A stretch of 64,000 nucleotides of DNA from Conoideocrella luteorostrata (lineage: Eukaryota > Ascomycota > Sordariomycetes > Hypocreales > Clavicipitaceae), in contig JASWJB010000075.1 of assembly GCA_032433595.1 (NCBI GenBank), positions 62,001 through 126,000 of the forward strand, given 5' to 3'. The position numbers were made by a program, and so were the translations under genes. Under the pieces are notes generated by a model that saw nothing but the letters and a program-made list of their open reading frames with translations, searched no databases and was not told where the DNA came from. This document shows, one piece after another, positions 32,780 through 42,710 of the stretch. The first letter of the stretch is position 1. The number at the start of each line of letters is the position of its first letter.

Positions 32780-33877
32780 AAGATTTGAGTGGGAATGTCG
32801 ACAAAGGCATATGACTCCAAGCGGACCAAAGTAGTCATCCTCGACAATGGCATTCTGTGCGTTTACCACGTGTTGCAAGCTTCTCAGCCTCTACCTAGTG
32901 GGATAGGGGCCGGTCTCAACGAGAACAAAACGACTTTTGAAACGGCCGAAGTTGTACAAAGTCCATAGCCAGCAAGCAAGGCGCCATTATCGAGCAATAT
33001 AAAGCAAAAGACCAGTGCAGACAAGCACGGCCTGTGGTCTCGCATTAGGGGTGGAAAGTCTTTTGTGGAGAGCAGCTCACGGTTCAATCCCTGGCAGTTC
33101 CCATTGGATGCGCACGGGACGCAAATGGCAAATCTCATCTGCGCGCTGGATCCCTATTGTGATCTATATGTGGCTAGGTCGCGGAGACGACAGTTAGCAT
33201 CGACGCCGCGAGCGTCGCAAAGATGTGATATTTTGCCCATGTCCGACTCATATGCCATCGAACCGGCTTTGGTGTAGAACCAATGCCTTCTTTACCACCT
33301 TGCGGCTCTCTGCTGACATTGCATCTTTGCTAGGCAATTGACTGGGCAGTTGACGACCAAAGGGTCGACGTCATCGCCACGAGCTATGTAGTGGACAGCG
33401 ATCCAGATCAAAAACTACAGAAGGCTATCAAAAAGGCCATTGACAATAAAGCTGTTACCTTATGCAGCACCGCCTGACGAGGGATGTGACACTTAATGCT
33501 AGCTCGACCAAAGCATCTCTGGAAGCTCGGTTGCAGTAGCGCTCGCTGCACGGATTGCCTCAGTTTCAATCACCGGCGATGGCCTGCCGAATCCCGGCAG
33601 GAAATACTGCGCCACAAGCTCTGAGGCAGAACCCAGCGGGCAGATGCGTAGCCTTTCCAATTTAACGGCTTTGCCATCGCGCTTCGGTATCGTAAAGCAT
33701 CCGGATGCAATGATTGCCGAAGGGTCGGACAAGCATGCCCCGTTGGAGAAGATTTGCAAAGCGGGCAACACCGGTGCCGGTAAAGGGTCGCTTTATAACG
33801 ATCCGTATATGCCCAATGTGGAAGAGTTTCTGGACGATTTCTGCCCTGAGGGTGAGAAGAAGTACAAGAAGTGGTAG
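32780..33877 (+). pseudogene. Subtilisin-like (S8) protease pseudogene, NLR/HET-associated type
   Basis: Pieces in different frames follow the S8 order. KVVILDNGI carries the Asp (codon near 32843), GGKSFVESS precedes DAHGTQMANLICALDPYC with the His near 33113, AIDWAVDDQRVDVIATSYV follows an apparent intron, and ISGSSVAVALAARIAS carries the Ser near 33527. The end is KYKKW-stop at 33877. Frame shifts and in-frame stops (for example after LCSTA) separate these pieces. This intracellular S8 type, with a D-x-HGTQMA motif, is the one found beside or fused to fungal NLRs and gasdermins; here all three catalytic residues remain but the frame is broken. Confidence 0.75.
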
Positions 33878-34180
33878 TTCCGAATGCGCGACATGAACTT
33901 CACGTAAACAGGATGTTTTTAGGGCGATGACATGTAATAGCGAGATCCTTCTGCAAGACTTATAGCGCCACAATGCTTTTATGAGGCTGTTCTCATTAAC
34001 AAAGTCTTGTTTCCAATCACATTGCGCTTTACTGGCTACTTTGTCATTCACGTTCCTCATGTTGGTGATCTAGATCTGAGCCAGCGAGATAATCGTACCT
34101 CATGGCCACCTGATTGAGATGATAGCGGTCATAAGATGGTGATTTTCCTGCCAAAGTCTCTCTAGTGAGTTTAATCGAGG
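33878..34180. other. Spacer between two pseudogenes, nothing recognised
   Basis: About 300 bp with no signature on either strand. Confidence 0.3.
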
Positions 34181-34800
34181 TACAGCGCAAAGAATGCGCC
34201 CCTTGGAGAGCGATCCAGGCCCTCGCCATGGTCAAACTGGCAGTTCATATCCCTTGAGCAATACCCTTTCTATCATAACCTCGACTCCGCCCTTCCGCCT
34301 CCCGCAGTTGCGACCCCCTCGCATTGACGTTGGCGGCGGTAATGGCGGCAGCGGTGCCATGGCTCGCATCTGCAACATGACTTCCATCAGATTGTTTGGA
34401 TCAAAGGCCGGCATAGGCGGGTGAATTCCCATGTTTGACGAGAATCCGCTCTGTGCTCCGCAGCTACCTGCTGGGGGGGTGGGGGCGGGGGCGTCGGTTT
34501 GCTGTGGTCGGACGGCTGGGAGGTACGACTTGTGGGCGATCGCTGCGAAAACGTCGTCGAGAAAAACTGTAGGGCCTGTGAATAGAGTCAGCGCCATTCC
34601 TTTTGGTAATCAAGTTCGGCTTGCCTTCCATCAAGACGTCTGGAATCTCATGCTCGCAGAGCTCGCGCACGGACTTCAGGTCGCCATTATGTCTGAGGAG
34701 GGCGATAACATGGTCCGCAGGCACGTCGGCGTTGGCGTTAGATCTGCAAGACGACGTGGGGGGGGGGGAACATGCCGAACAAGGCTGCGATGCTGCAGCT
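34181..34800 (-). pseudogene. Fragment of a PWI/CCCH zinc-finger RNA-binding protein gene
   Basis: Read leftward: NADVPADHVIALLRHNGDLK, LCEHEIPDVLME, then a 58-nt GC-AG intron (34624-34567, branch GCTGAC) leading to FLDDVFAAIAHKSYLP. A proline-rich linker with FDPNNLMEVMLQMRAM follows. After a frame change comes KGYCSRDMNCQFDHG, a CCCH zinc finger. The layout matches fungal CCCH/RRM proteins with an N-terminal PWI-like domain. The frameshift before the zinc finger, the missing first exon and the missing RRM indicate a truncated duplicate of a housekeeping splicing-type gene. Confidence 0.65.
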
Positions 34801-35118
34801 GAATGCATTTGTTGGATGATGGTAGGACTGGCAGACCTAGCACACCGTACTATTGAAGCTTGCTTAACCTACAGGATTCACGAGAGGTGTGGCACAAATA
34901 TAGCGTCGCTGGCACGGATTAAGGTCTAGCGCAAGACGAATATTGTATTTCTGCTAATCTAATTGCCAATCCAACCTGTCATCAATCACTCGTTGCGTAT
35001 AGGCACTTTGATAAGCGATGACCAATAGCCAAGGCGATTTGAAGTTTTGTCCCTCATCAGGAGGGAGCTGCTGTGTCCAGCCAAACTCAAAGAGCTTACC
35101 GCAGCCTGCGCCTAGCAA
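34801..35118. other. Intergenic, nothing recognised
   Basis: About 320 bp between the PWI fragment and the LTR, without a supportable feature. Confidence 0.3.
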
Positions 35119-35306
35119 TGTAGGAAGCGCAGGGCTTCGGGTGACGAGGGTATTGATACCGGAAGGCGAAGCAAAACAATGTGCAAAACAATTCAATTCA
35201 TTCGTGAATAATTAAGAAAGAAGAAGAAGAAGAAGAAGAAGAAGAAAAAGAGTGTCCCCGCGACCTCATCCGCAATTGCTTGCGTGCTTGACGAGGGATT
35301 CCAACA
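35119..35306 (-). mobile_element. Solo LTR, family A (copy A8) with 5-bp target duplication
   Basis: 188 bp, TGTAGGAAGCGCAGGG...GGATTCCAACA, flanked by AGCAA at 35114-35118 and 35307-35311. It contains an expanded AAG microsatellite (about 35215-35250) and has lost the TATA-bearing segment of the other copies. Confidence 0.92.
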
Positions 35307-35402
35307 AGCAATGCAACCAGGAGCTCAGATGCCGAGCCGACCTCAGTAGAGTACGAATGTACCACCCACGGGTCGAATGATATGGGACGTCACTTTGGAA
35401 CT

Positions 35403-36254
35403 CTAGAAGCCGTTGTTCGTAAAGCCATTGAAGACGCCGGTGTCGACGAAGCCGCCGTCCCCGGAGCCATTATAGAGGCTGGGGTCAACGAAGCCGCCGT
35501 TCACAGAGCCGTTAAAGAGGCTGTTGTCAACAAAGCCGCCGTTCGCAGAGCCATCGCAGAGGCTGGTGTCGACGAAGCCGCCGTCCACAGAGCCATTAAA
35601 GAGGCCGGTGTCAACAAAGCCGGTGTCGGCAGAGCCATTAAAGAGGCTGGTGTCAACGAAGCTACCGTTCGCGGAGCCATCAAGGAAGTCGTTGCTCAAA
35701 GAGACGTCCCTGGCGTTAAAACCGTTCATAAAGTTAGTGCCAATGAGGCGACTGTTGACTAGACTGTAGTCAAGGCTAGTATCAATGGCGCCATGTAGAG
35801 GGTTGTTAGCGAAGTCATTGCAACTGAAGCCGACGTTCATTTGGTTAATGTTGGCAATCTCAGCGTTAACAAAGCCATTATTACCGATTCCGGCGCTAGT
35901 AGAATCGACAATAAAGCCCGTGTCAACAGGGCCGCTAATAACGTTGATTTGAACAGAGTCGTGAACGAAGCCTGTCACCTGGGGGGTGATGTCACTCGCA
36001 TTGGAAGAGTTGACACTAGGGCTAATACCCTTATGTAGCCGTTCGACATGAGATTTGAGGTTATCCTTTCTAAAAAATGGTTCTTTCCTGCCGTCATAGC
36101 TTTCGCTACGTCTACAGCCAGGTTCTGTGCACCAGAATTGTTTCCCTTCACGCTGAGTAGAGTGCAGCGCAGAATTGTAGTGGCGCTCCCGATCAGCGTT
36201 TCTTGAGAAGGCCTTGGGACACCCTAGCTCACATGGAAACCTCCTGTGCGGCAT
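35403..36254 (-). CDS. C2H2 zinc-finger protein with C-terminal 14-residue tandem repeats
   Basis: Single exon, 283 residues from the ATG at 36252-36254. The N-terminus holds two C2H2 fingers: FPCELGCPKAFSRNADRERH with a second His soon after, and FWCTEPGCRR..FFRKDNLKSHVERLH. The remainder is Asn/Gly/Ser-rich. The last about 125 residues are imperfect 14-residue repeats of the form GFVDTSLFNGSVNG, encoded by a 42-bp minisatellite. A DNA-binding N-terminus with a low-complexity repetitive tail suggests a transcription-factor-like or regulatory protein. The opposite strand of the minisatellite is also open, which is a by-product of the repeat. Confidence 0.65.
   Translation of the reverse strand: MPHRRFPCELGCPKAFSRNADRERHYNSALHSTQREGKQFWCTEPGCRRSESYDGRKEPFFRKDNLKSHVERLHKGISPSVNSSNASDITPQVTGFVHDSVQINVISGPVDTGFIVDSTSAGIGNNGFVNAEIANINQMNVGFSCNDFANNPLHGAIDTSLDYSLVNSRLIGTNFMNGFNARDVSLSNDFLDGSANGSFVDTSLFNGSADTGFVDTGLFNGSVDGGFVDTSLCDGSANGGFVDNSLFNGSVNGGFVDPSLYNGSGDGGFVDTGVFNGFTNNGF
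35406..35760. repeat. 42-bp coding minisatellite
   Basis: About eight imperfect 42-bp units with the recurring core AAAGAGGCTGGTGTCAACGA (plus strand). Each unit codes for one 14-residue repeat of the minus-strand zinc-finger protein. Confidence 0.85.
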
Positions 36255-36963
36255 TAATACAACATTTGTGGGGGCCTGGCGTAACAAGGCGCAAGGCGTT
36301 AGGCGTTGGGCGTTGGGCGGCTTACCTGCTTGACCAATCCCGAGTAACCCTAAGCCTAAGAAGGAGGAAGGCCTGCGTTAGCGAAAAAAAAAAACCGGGT
36401 CTCACTTGGAGGTCGCGCTGGTGAGCATCAGAGTACGACGCTCTGGCTGACTCAAGTCGTAGGTACTAGCCTTTGCGGCCATGTGTGCAAGTGGGGCCGT
36501 AAGTCGCAGGAGTGACTGTGAATAAGTACAACAGTCGGTGGTGATTGAGGTGGAAGCAGAGAAGCAAAACAGCCACTGGTATGATAGCCCGAGAGGAAGA
36601 AAACAAATTCAGGAGAATGAGTTCGATGACTTTTCTAGTCGAACGTGGGTGAGCAAGGTAATTGAGTGTCTGGTGAGGGGCACGTAGCCACGCATGCATG
36701 CGCCTTGGCCAGTCAGCGCGGTAAGACGGCAAATCATCGCGGTGCGGCCACGTCATATGCTCACCGCTATGAAAACGCACGTTTTAAATTTTCCCACGGC
36801 GCAACGCATTTAATATCATACTTGCGATGTGTTACTCTAGCTAATTTGGAAGCACTTTATATTAGTAAATGGCTTCCCACCTATTTCTCCCAACACTTTT
36901 TTGAAACCACTGTAGCTGGTGGACCAACGTCGTCATTAGCGGCTACCCGTCCTCATTCAAAAG
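36255..36963. other. Intergenic between two divergent zinc-finger genes
   Basis: Includes short tandem copies of GGCGTTAGGCGTTGGGCGTT near 36293-36320 and an A9 run near 36386. No gene supported. Confidence 0.4.
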
Positions 36964-39354
36964 ATGGGCTACTATAAATGCAGTGATTGTCCACAATTTT
37001 TTGAACGGAAGCGTGAGCTTAGGTACGAACACTATATTAGCCTTAGAACCAACATTGGTGCTAACATTTTAACTATACAAAGCCGTCATCATAAAACACA
37101 CTTACTTCCATACCCCTGCGAGGTTTGTGGAAAGCGATTCGCGCAGAAGGCCAATCTTGATCGCCACAAGACAGTGCACATGATTGTCAAGCCATTGTTC
37201 TACTGCACCTTTCCCTCTTGTGATTTTAAGGGCACCGTTCGGAGAGACAACCTTCAGAGGCATGTTAAAAACAATCATGGCCCTAGAAGGCGCCAAGGAA
37301 GTTTAGAGAAAGCCAAAGTTGATGGTCTTATCAACGCTTCGGCATTAAAGCGGACTCAACTTATTGAAGGCCTCACTTTGCTTACAGCTACACAGAGCAG
37401 TGAGGTTGAGATCTTGCAGCGATTAATTGGTCACGGTGCTGAAGTGGCAGTAAATTCATGCGATGGGAAGACTGCTCTTCATATTGCGGCTATACAGGGG
37501 AGTGTGCGATGTCTTGAGGTACTGCTCAACGCAGGAGCCGATATTGAAGCTGCGGACAATCAAGGGAACTCACCGCTCCACGAAGCCGCCTCCTGCGGAC
37601 ACTCGCCAGTTATTAAACTCCTTTTAGAGAGGGGTTGCTCACTTGAGTGTAAAAACAACGAACAATATACACCGCTACATATCGCAGTGCGACAAGGTAG
37701 CTACACAGCAACTCAGCTTCTACTACAGAACGGCTCGGATCGCAACGCAAGATGCAAGTCAGGGAGGACTCCGCTGCATCTTGCAGCACTCACAGGACGC
37801 GAAGAAGTGGTGCGAGCACTGGTCGACAGCGGAGCCGATATTTTTGCGAAGACCTATAGTGGGCGTACGGTGCTATATTACGGAGCTAAGGGCCATAATA
37901 AAGCAACAATGCAACTGTTAATGGATAAAGCAAAGGCACCGTTAAATCGATGTAATATCCGACATATGCTTTATGGTGCGGCATCCAGTGGCAACGCGGA
38001 TATTGTCGAGTGGCTGGTGGAGAGCGGAGCAGAGATCGATTATTGGTGTAAGTGTTCTGCGCTTCAAATAGCGGCACAAAGTGGACACTTAGTAGTGGTA
38101 AAACAACTCCTAAGAAAGAGGGTGAAGCCCAACGACTCGTCTGACTACGGTGCATGCGCTCTTGTGAAGGCGGCATGCAGTGGCCACGGGTCTATTGTGA
38201 AGCTGTTGCTAGACCATGGAGCGAACGTCGAGGCACGGGTTAGAGAGGAGGCTGGTGCTCTGCAGCAAGCGGCGAGGAATGGTAATGACGTTGCGGTGAA
38301 GCTGCTGCTGGATTATGGTGCAGATATTAATGCTAGAGGAGGCTACGGACTTTGGGGAGATGCACTCGAGGAAGCGGCATCTCGAGGTCATGAGGCAGTG
38401 GTGAACCTACTGCTAGAATACGGAGCAGATGTCAATGGAAGGAAAGACAAGGGTTGGCGGAGGAACGCCCTCCAAGGAGCAGCTTCCAATGGCCAAGAGG
38501 CGACGGTGAGGCTCTTGCTGAACAAGGGAGCGTACATTGACCGTCTTGCGCTTTATGAGTCGGCGCAAAACGGCCACGCTCGCGTGGTCAGGTTACTGCT
38601 GGAGAACGGCAAGGCGTCTGATACTGAAGACTGCGAGATTGCACTCCTTGAAGCTAAGGCACAAGATCATGGGCTTGTAGTGCAAGCTCTAGAAGAAAAG
38701 GGGGTGGAAGTCAACTTCCGTCACTCATCCGCCGTGAATGACGCGCTAGTAAGGGCAGCGGGAAACAACCTCCTGACAACGGTCAAACTGCTTTTAGAGA
38801 ACGGAGCAGACATCAATTTTTGTACCCAGCATAGCGGAACAGCGCTGTACATAGCAGCGAAAAACGGCAACGAGGCGATAGTTGACGTACTCCTTCAATA
38901 TCAGGCAAGCGTTAATACGAAGATCACCGACTATAGAAATATCGTCAAGGGAGCGGCACGGAACGGCTACGAGGGTATAGTGAAAATGCTACTAGACCAG
39001 AGATGGGACGAAATTGCTCAAGACAAGCTCTATAATGATGCTCTCTTTTTAGCAGCACAAGAGGGCCACGAGGCTGTCGTGAAGCTATTACTGGCATATG
39101 GGGCTGACCCTAACTCAACGAATTGGTATAGGACCTCCCTCTATGCAGCGACAGAGAATGATCATAAGGTAGTGGTCAAGCTATTATTAGAGAAAGGAGC
39201 AGATATTGACGCAGAGACCATATGGGGAAATGGAACTGCCCTTAACATAGCGGGGTTAAAGAGTAACGAGAGCATGGTAAAGCTGCTGATAGCGAGCGGT
39301 GCTGATAAAAGCTTAGTAAAGGGACGGGCAAGGAATTTTATAGCATCTTTATAG
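36964..39354 (+). CDS. C2H2 zinc-finger and ankyrin-repeat protein
   Basis: Exons 36964-37022 and 37083-39354. The 60-nt intron (branch GCTAAC) is in frame; removing it restores a perfect first finger, CSDCPQFF...LSRHHKTH. The result is 776 residues. Two more fingers follow: YPCEVCGKRFAQKANLDRHK and FYCTFPSCDF..RDNLQRHVKNNH. From about residue 130 to the end there are roughly 17-19 ankyrin repeats, with typical GADIEAADNQGNSPLHEAA and AASRGHEAVVNLLLEYGADV patterns. The combination suggests a nucleic-acid-binding head with a protein-interaction tail. Such ankyrin solenoids in fungi evolve fast and are often NLR- or recognition-related. Confidence 0.85.
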   Translation: MGYYKCSDCPQFFERKRELRYEHYISLRTNIGANILTIQSRHHKTHLLPYPCEVCGKRFAQKANLDRHKTVHMIVKPLFYCTFPSCDFKGTVRRDNLQRHVKNNHGPRRRQGSLEKAKVDGLINASALKRTQLIEGLTLLTATQSSEVEILQRLIGHGAEVAVNSCDGKTALHIAAIQGSVRCLEVLLNAGADIEAADNQGNSPLHEAASCGHSPVIKLLLERGCSLECKNNEQYTPLHIAVRQGSYTATQLLLQNGSDRNARCKSGRTPLHLAALTGREEVVRALVDSGADIFAKTYSGRTVLYYGAKGHNKATMQLLMDKAKAPLNRCNIRHMLYGAASSGNADIVEWLVESGAEIDYWCKCSALQIAAQSGHLVVVKQLLRKRVKPNDSSDYGACALVKAACSGHGSIVKLLLDHGANVEARVREEAGALQQAARNGNDVAVKLLLDYGADINARGGYGLWGDALEEAASRGHEAVVNLLLEYGADVNGRKDKGWRRNALQGAASNGQEATVRLLLNKGAYIDRLALYESAQNGHARVVRLLLENGKASDTEDCEIALLEAKAQDHGLVVQALEEKGVEVNFRHSSAVNDALVRAAGNNLLTTVKLLLENGADINFCTQHSGTALYIAAKNGNEAIVDVLLQYQASVNTKITDYRNIVKGAARNGYEGIVKMLLDQRWDEIAQDKLYNDALFLAAQEGHEAVVKLLLAYGADPNSTNWYRTSLYAATENDHKVVVKLLLEKGADIDAETIWGNGTALNIAGLKSNESMVKLLIASGADKSLVKGRARNFIASL

Positions 39355-40697
39355 AGGGATATAAACTAGGATGCAAGTTAGAGATGTTGAATCAATAGGA
39401 AGGGGTTCAGATTGATCTGCGTTGATGGAAAGAGCTGTGTTACAGTGATGACTGGGCGAGAATTCCTCGTCTAACGGCCTTGTCCAAATCCCTCCTATAA
39501 ATACCCCTACAATCTGAGACACGCCTGTCTCTGATTCCTGCCTTAGGCCCAGAAGCTACGTATCCTTTCTCTCACTGCCCGTGTATCCACGCATCCACTT
39601 ACACACACGTGTCATCCAGCACAGGGAAATAGACCATACACAGACGGGGATGGGAGCTTGTGCACTATACCAAGCTTACTCCTCCAAAGTTGTTTAAAGA
39701 TACCTGTGTGTACGTGTACTGCATCTCGCTGGAACGATACAATATGGCTCTGAATTGACATGATGTGGCCCACGCATTCATCCATTATCTAATTACCGAC
39801 CGACACTTAGTAATGGCTTAAACCGAAATGGCATAACACTTGAGATAAGCTTTTTACTGAACTTACGACTACCGCTTGAATTTTTGTCTAGTATATCGCG
39901 CTACGCGTGGAAATTATCCCCTAGCGATCGCAGTTAGCCATAGAAAAGAATCCATCTCGCGGTGTCTAGAGCCATTGTGGAGGACACACGTGCCTCTGCA
40001 GAAAACCCTGATGCCTATAGACCGGAAAGGCCAATAAATTCTTGGCCTCGGCGTATTGCTTCATTTGTGCACGCGTGTGGATGGTACTTAAAGTGCTAGG
40101 TGCATTTTTTAGGCGACCCAAGTCCCCTTGTTAAACATAGCCAGGCAGCTCTCAACAAAATGTGATTTATTATCTCTTGTTTCAATTCAACCACCACCTT
40201 AATTACAACTTCAAGTCTATTGTAAGTCGCGACACCACCCAATACTCAGACTACACCCTAACGCCTCTGCTAGCATAAACCCCGAACGTAGGTTTGTACA
40301 TTGAAAAGCAACCAAAGCCGTAACAACGCTGGATGCTTCGAAGCGACATTAATTTATCGGGATTACCTAGAATATTGTGCGGACTTGTTTGATCATTAGC
40401 CCGTTATATTTGCCTGCAAATTAATAACCACTGCCGAACTTGGGCCCCTGGAGGAAAAAATACCATGGGTGTAACGCTGCCTCAACCAGGTCGTAACGCA
40501 GATTGATGTGGAGGCACTGAAAGCTGACGTGCGTGGCTCAAGTCTCAGTCTTACCCACTTGCAAGACCTTGACATGGTGCCAACCTGAACCTGTCTGCAA
40601 CTGTGGTGATCGAGTAGAGATTTGGTTGCTAGCATAGCTATTTATACATTTAGTAGCCAGAAACGGGCCCCCGTTGCTGCAGACACTAATTGACCAG
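39355..40697. other. Intergenic with repeat C copy
   Basis: Apart from repeat C (39456-39621) no element or gene is recognised. Confidence 0.4.
39456..39621 (+). repeat. Repeat C (LTR-like), copy 2
   Basis: Matches 21350-21512 over about 160 bp, with the blocks GACACGCCTGTCTCTGATTC, CTGCCTTAGGCCCAGA and CACACACGTGTCATCCAGCA. No target duplication found. Confidence 0.7.
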
Positions 40698-42710
40698 CTA
40701 CGGCCTTACTGCATGCAGCACTTGCGGCCAAGGAAATACCACCTCGGAGCGCGGACATTCGTCGAAGAAGCAAATACCAAGCAGCCAACGGCGTACATGG
40801 AGCTGCGGCAAACCACTGCGTCCCGGACGTCCATTGAAATCAACTTGCAACGAGACGTGGCGGTCAATGTCATTAGCATCATGCCCATACGAACCCGGAT
40901 CACCTTGTCGCGCGGCTGTAAAGACATAATCCTCTGGTGCCTGGTCCGTCGTCTCGGCACCAGCACCTGTCCAGATGAAGATGGCACGGTATGGCGACTG
41001 TTGCCTCTCGTTCCAAATACAACCCAGCCTCAGGTTCTGTCCCGCTCGGATTGTGGCTGCTATCCCAACGGCCATACGGTTGAGATACATTTCGGTAAAG
41101 GACGTGAACTCTCCCCCGGCTTTGGCATCGTAATCTAGATAATCATGAAGCCTCTCTGCAAGCGGGCGGTAGCCCCGGTCAGATAGATAAGAAACGAGCT
41201 TTAGTAGGGTCTTCCGTTCCTCTAGCGTTAGGTGGCCGCGCGGATCATCAATCCAAGGTAGTTTCGGCGAAAAGGTCGACGTTTTGATAACATGGCCCAA
41301 TTTCCACAGGTGGCCCTTGGTTACTAGGCCGCAAGGTGTCAACATTACATCAGTTAACCGACAACCCTTATTAAACGTTAGCGGCCTGTTATCGTCTCCG
41401 GGGGCTGTGAAACCTCGAAACAGTAGTTTTTTCAAGAGTTCCGATGCCGTCAGCCCAGCTACTGAAGTCGTGTCATCGTTACTATTGTCTAGGATCTCGC
41501 CATTGATCAGACACATTGCCAAGGCCGATAGACTGAGACTTTGACCCAGCCGGCAGAGCGCTTCAGTGTCCAGCCGTACTGGGTACTGACAGCAGTTGGC
41601 GATAAGAGCGAGCCGGTCCCATGGTTTCAATAATCCCCGCATCTCGATATCCGCGATCACCGTCGGTGTCATACAGCTTGACTTCGGCAGCATGGATGCA
41701 TATCTTCCAGCCGCCCGGAGCACGGTATCAATCCGCTGCTGGTCGTCTGAACGCAAACATCCTGCTGCAGCACGGATCGCAAGACACAGCTGAGTCGCTT
41801 GTGCGGAGAACTTGACGGACGGTATGCAAAGCTCGCCTGGTATTTCGCCAAATATCTGGTATTGCAGCTTCAGTAGCTCCAGTGAACGATTGTGGGTAAT
41901 CAGCAGCCTCATCCGCGACCCGCCCCGGTAGTTCTCCTGGAATGTCCATGCACGCTCCCACCACTTGTCGTGTGTGATATCCCCAAGCAGCCAGAGTGCC
42001 TTCTTCGCTTCGTGCATGCTAGTTGCTTCTGAAAGGCGAAATTCTCCGTCGCTTATTTTGCGAACGAGGTGGCCCGAGAGGATCTGCGCAAGGACGTGCA
42101 ATTCAGATTCCACCGTCAGCTGCCAGCCCAGTAGTGCCACGGGGTGCTCACTGAGCTGGTACACAAGGTCCATTGCTTGCAAGGCATCGTATTTCTCGGC
42201 GCAATGGGGATGGCGACTGCAACTTTCGACCCCGCATGTATCTTGACGGATGCTATGAGCATCAATCCAAAGCATACGTATATTGACGCAGTCCATGTAA
42301 TGACGTATGCGATCAAGGACACAATTCCGAACCGGTGACGGCTGGAAACGATTGTCATCCCAATTTTGCACGGAATACAACCCAGGTAGTGGGTCTTCAT
42401 ACTTGGAGGGCTCCCAGGTGTAGGAGAGCGCGACGTACTGTCGTTCGTAGAAGGCATTGATTGACTTACGATATAATTCAACGCCACTCGGCCTCTTCGG
42501 CCTCAGACAATGCAGCTTTGTGATAAAATAGCGAAATTTGGCGTGCTCCCTCTGGTTCGACTCGCTGCCTATGCTAACGAGCTGCGAGATAATGGAGGCG
42601 CGATGGCGCAGCCTGAGCTGGAGAAGTGACTGATCCCTGTCATCGGTATCCATCACTGCAGTACATTCCGTATGGCGATGGCTTGGCTTTGACACCCAGG
42701 CTGTACTCAT
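40698..42710 (-). CDS. HET-domain protein (heterokaryon incompatibility)
   Basis: Single exon, 670 residues. The HET core is clear: YVALSYTWEPSKYEDPLPG (about residue 90), then IRMLWIDAHSIRQD (about 143), and LGDITHDKWWERAWTFQE (about 242). These correspond to the standard HET blocks with [YV]ALSYcWG, LWIDaiCINQ and WF.RvWt.QE. The C-terminal 400 residues show features usual for large HET proteins (LKPWDRLALIANCCQYPVRL). HET domains trigger regulated cell death on non-self recognition. No second fused domain was recognised. Confidence 0.88.
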   Translation of the reverse strand: MSTAWVSKPSHRHTECTAVMDTDDRDQSLLQLRLRHRASIISQLVSIGSESNQREHAKFRYFITKLHCLRPKRPSGVELYRKSINAFYERQYVALSYTWEPSKYEDPLPGLYSVQNWDDNRFQPSPVRNCVLDRIRHYMDCVNIRMLWIDAHSIRQDTCGVESCSRHPHCAEKYDALQAMDLVYQLSEHPVALLGWQLTVESELHVLAQILSGHLVRKISDGEFRLSEATSMHEAKKALWLLGDITHDKWWERAWTFQENYRGGSRMRLLITHNRSLELLKLQYQIFGEIPGELCIPSVKFSAQATQLCLAIRAAAGCLRSDDQQRIDTVLRAAGRYASMLPKSSCMTPTVIADIEMRGLLKPWDRLALIANCCQYPVRLDTEALCRLGQSLSLSALAMCLINGEILDNSNDDTTSVAGLTASELLKKLLFRGFTAPGDDNRPLTFNKGCRLTDVMLTPCGLVTKGHLWKLGHVIKTSTFSPKLPWIDDPRGHLTLEERKTLLKLVSYLSDRGYRPLAERLHDYLDYDAKAGGEFTSFTEMYLNRMAVGIAATIRAGQNLRLGCIWNERQQSPYRAIFIWTGAGAETTDQAPEDYVFTAARQGDPGSYGHDANDIDRHVSLQVDFNGRPGRSGLPQLHVRRWLLGICFFDECPRSEVVFPWPQVLHAVRP

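Noticed and set aside
35382..35762. 126-codon plus-strand frame rich in Ala/Glu/Val
   Set aside because: It is the opposite strand of the 42-bp minisatellite; the minus strand carries the zinc fingers and is the better gene.
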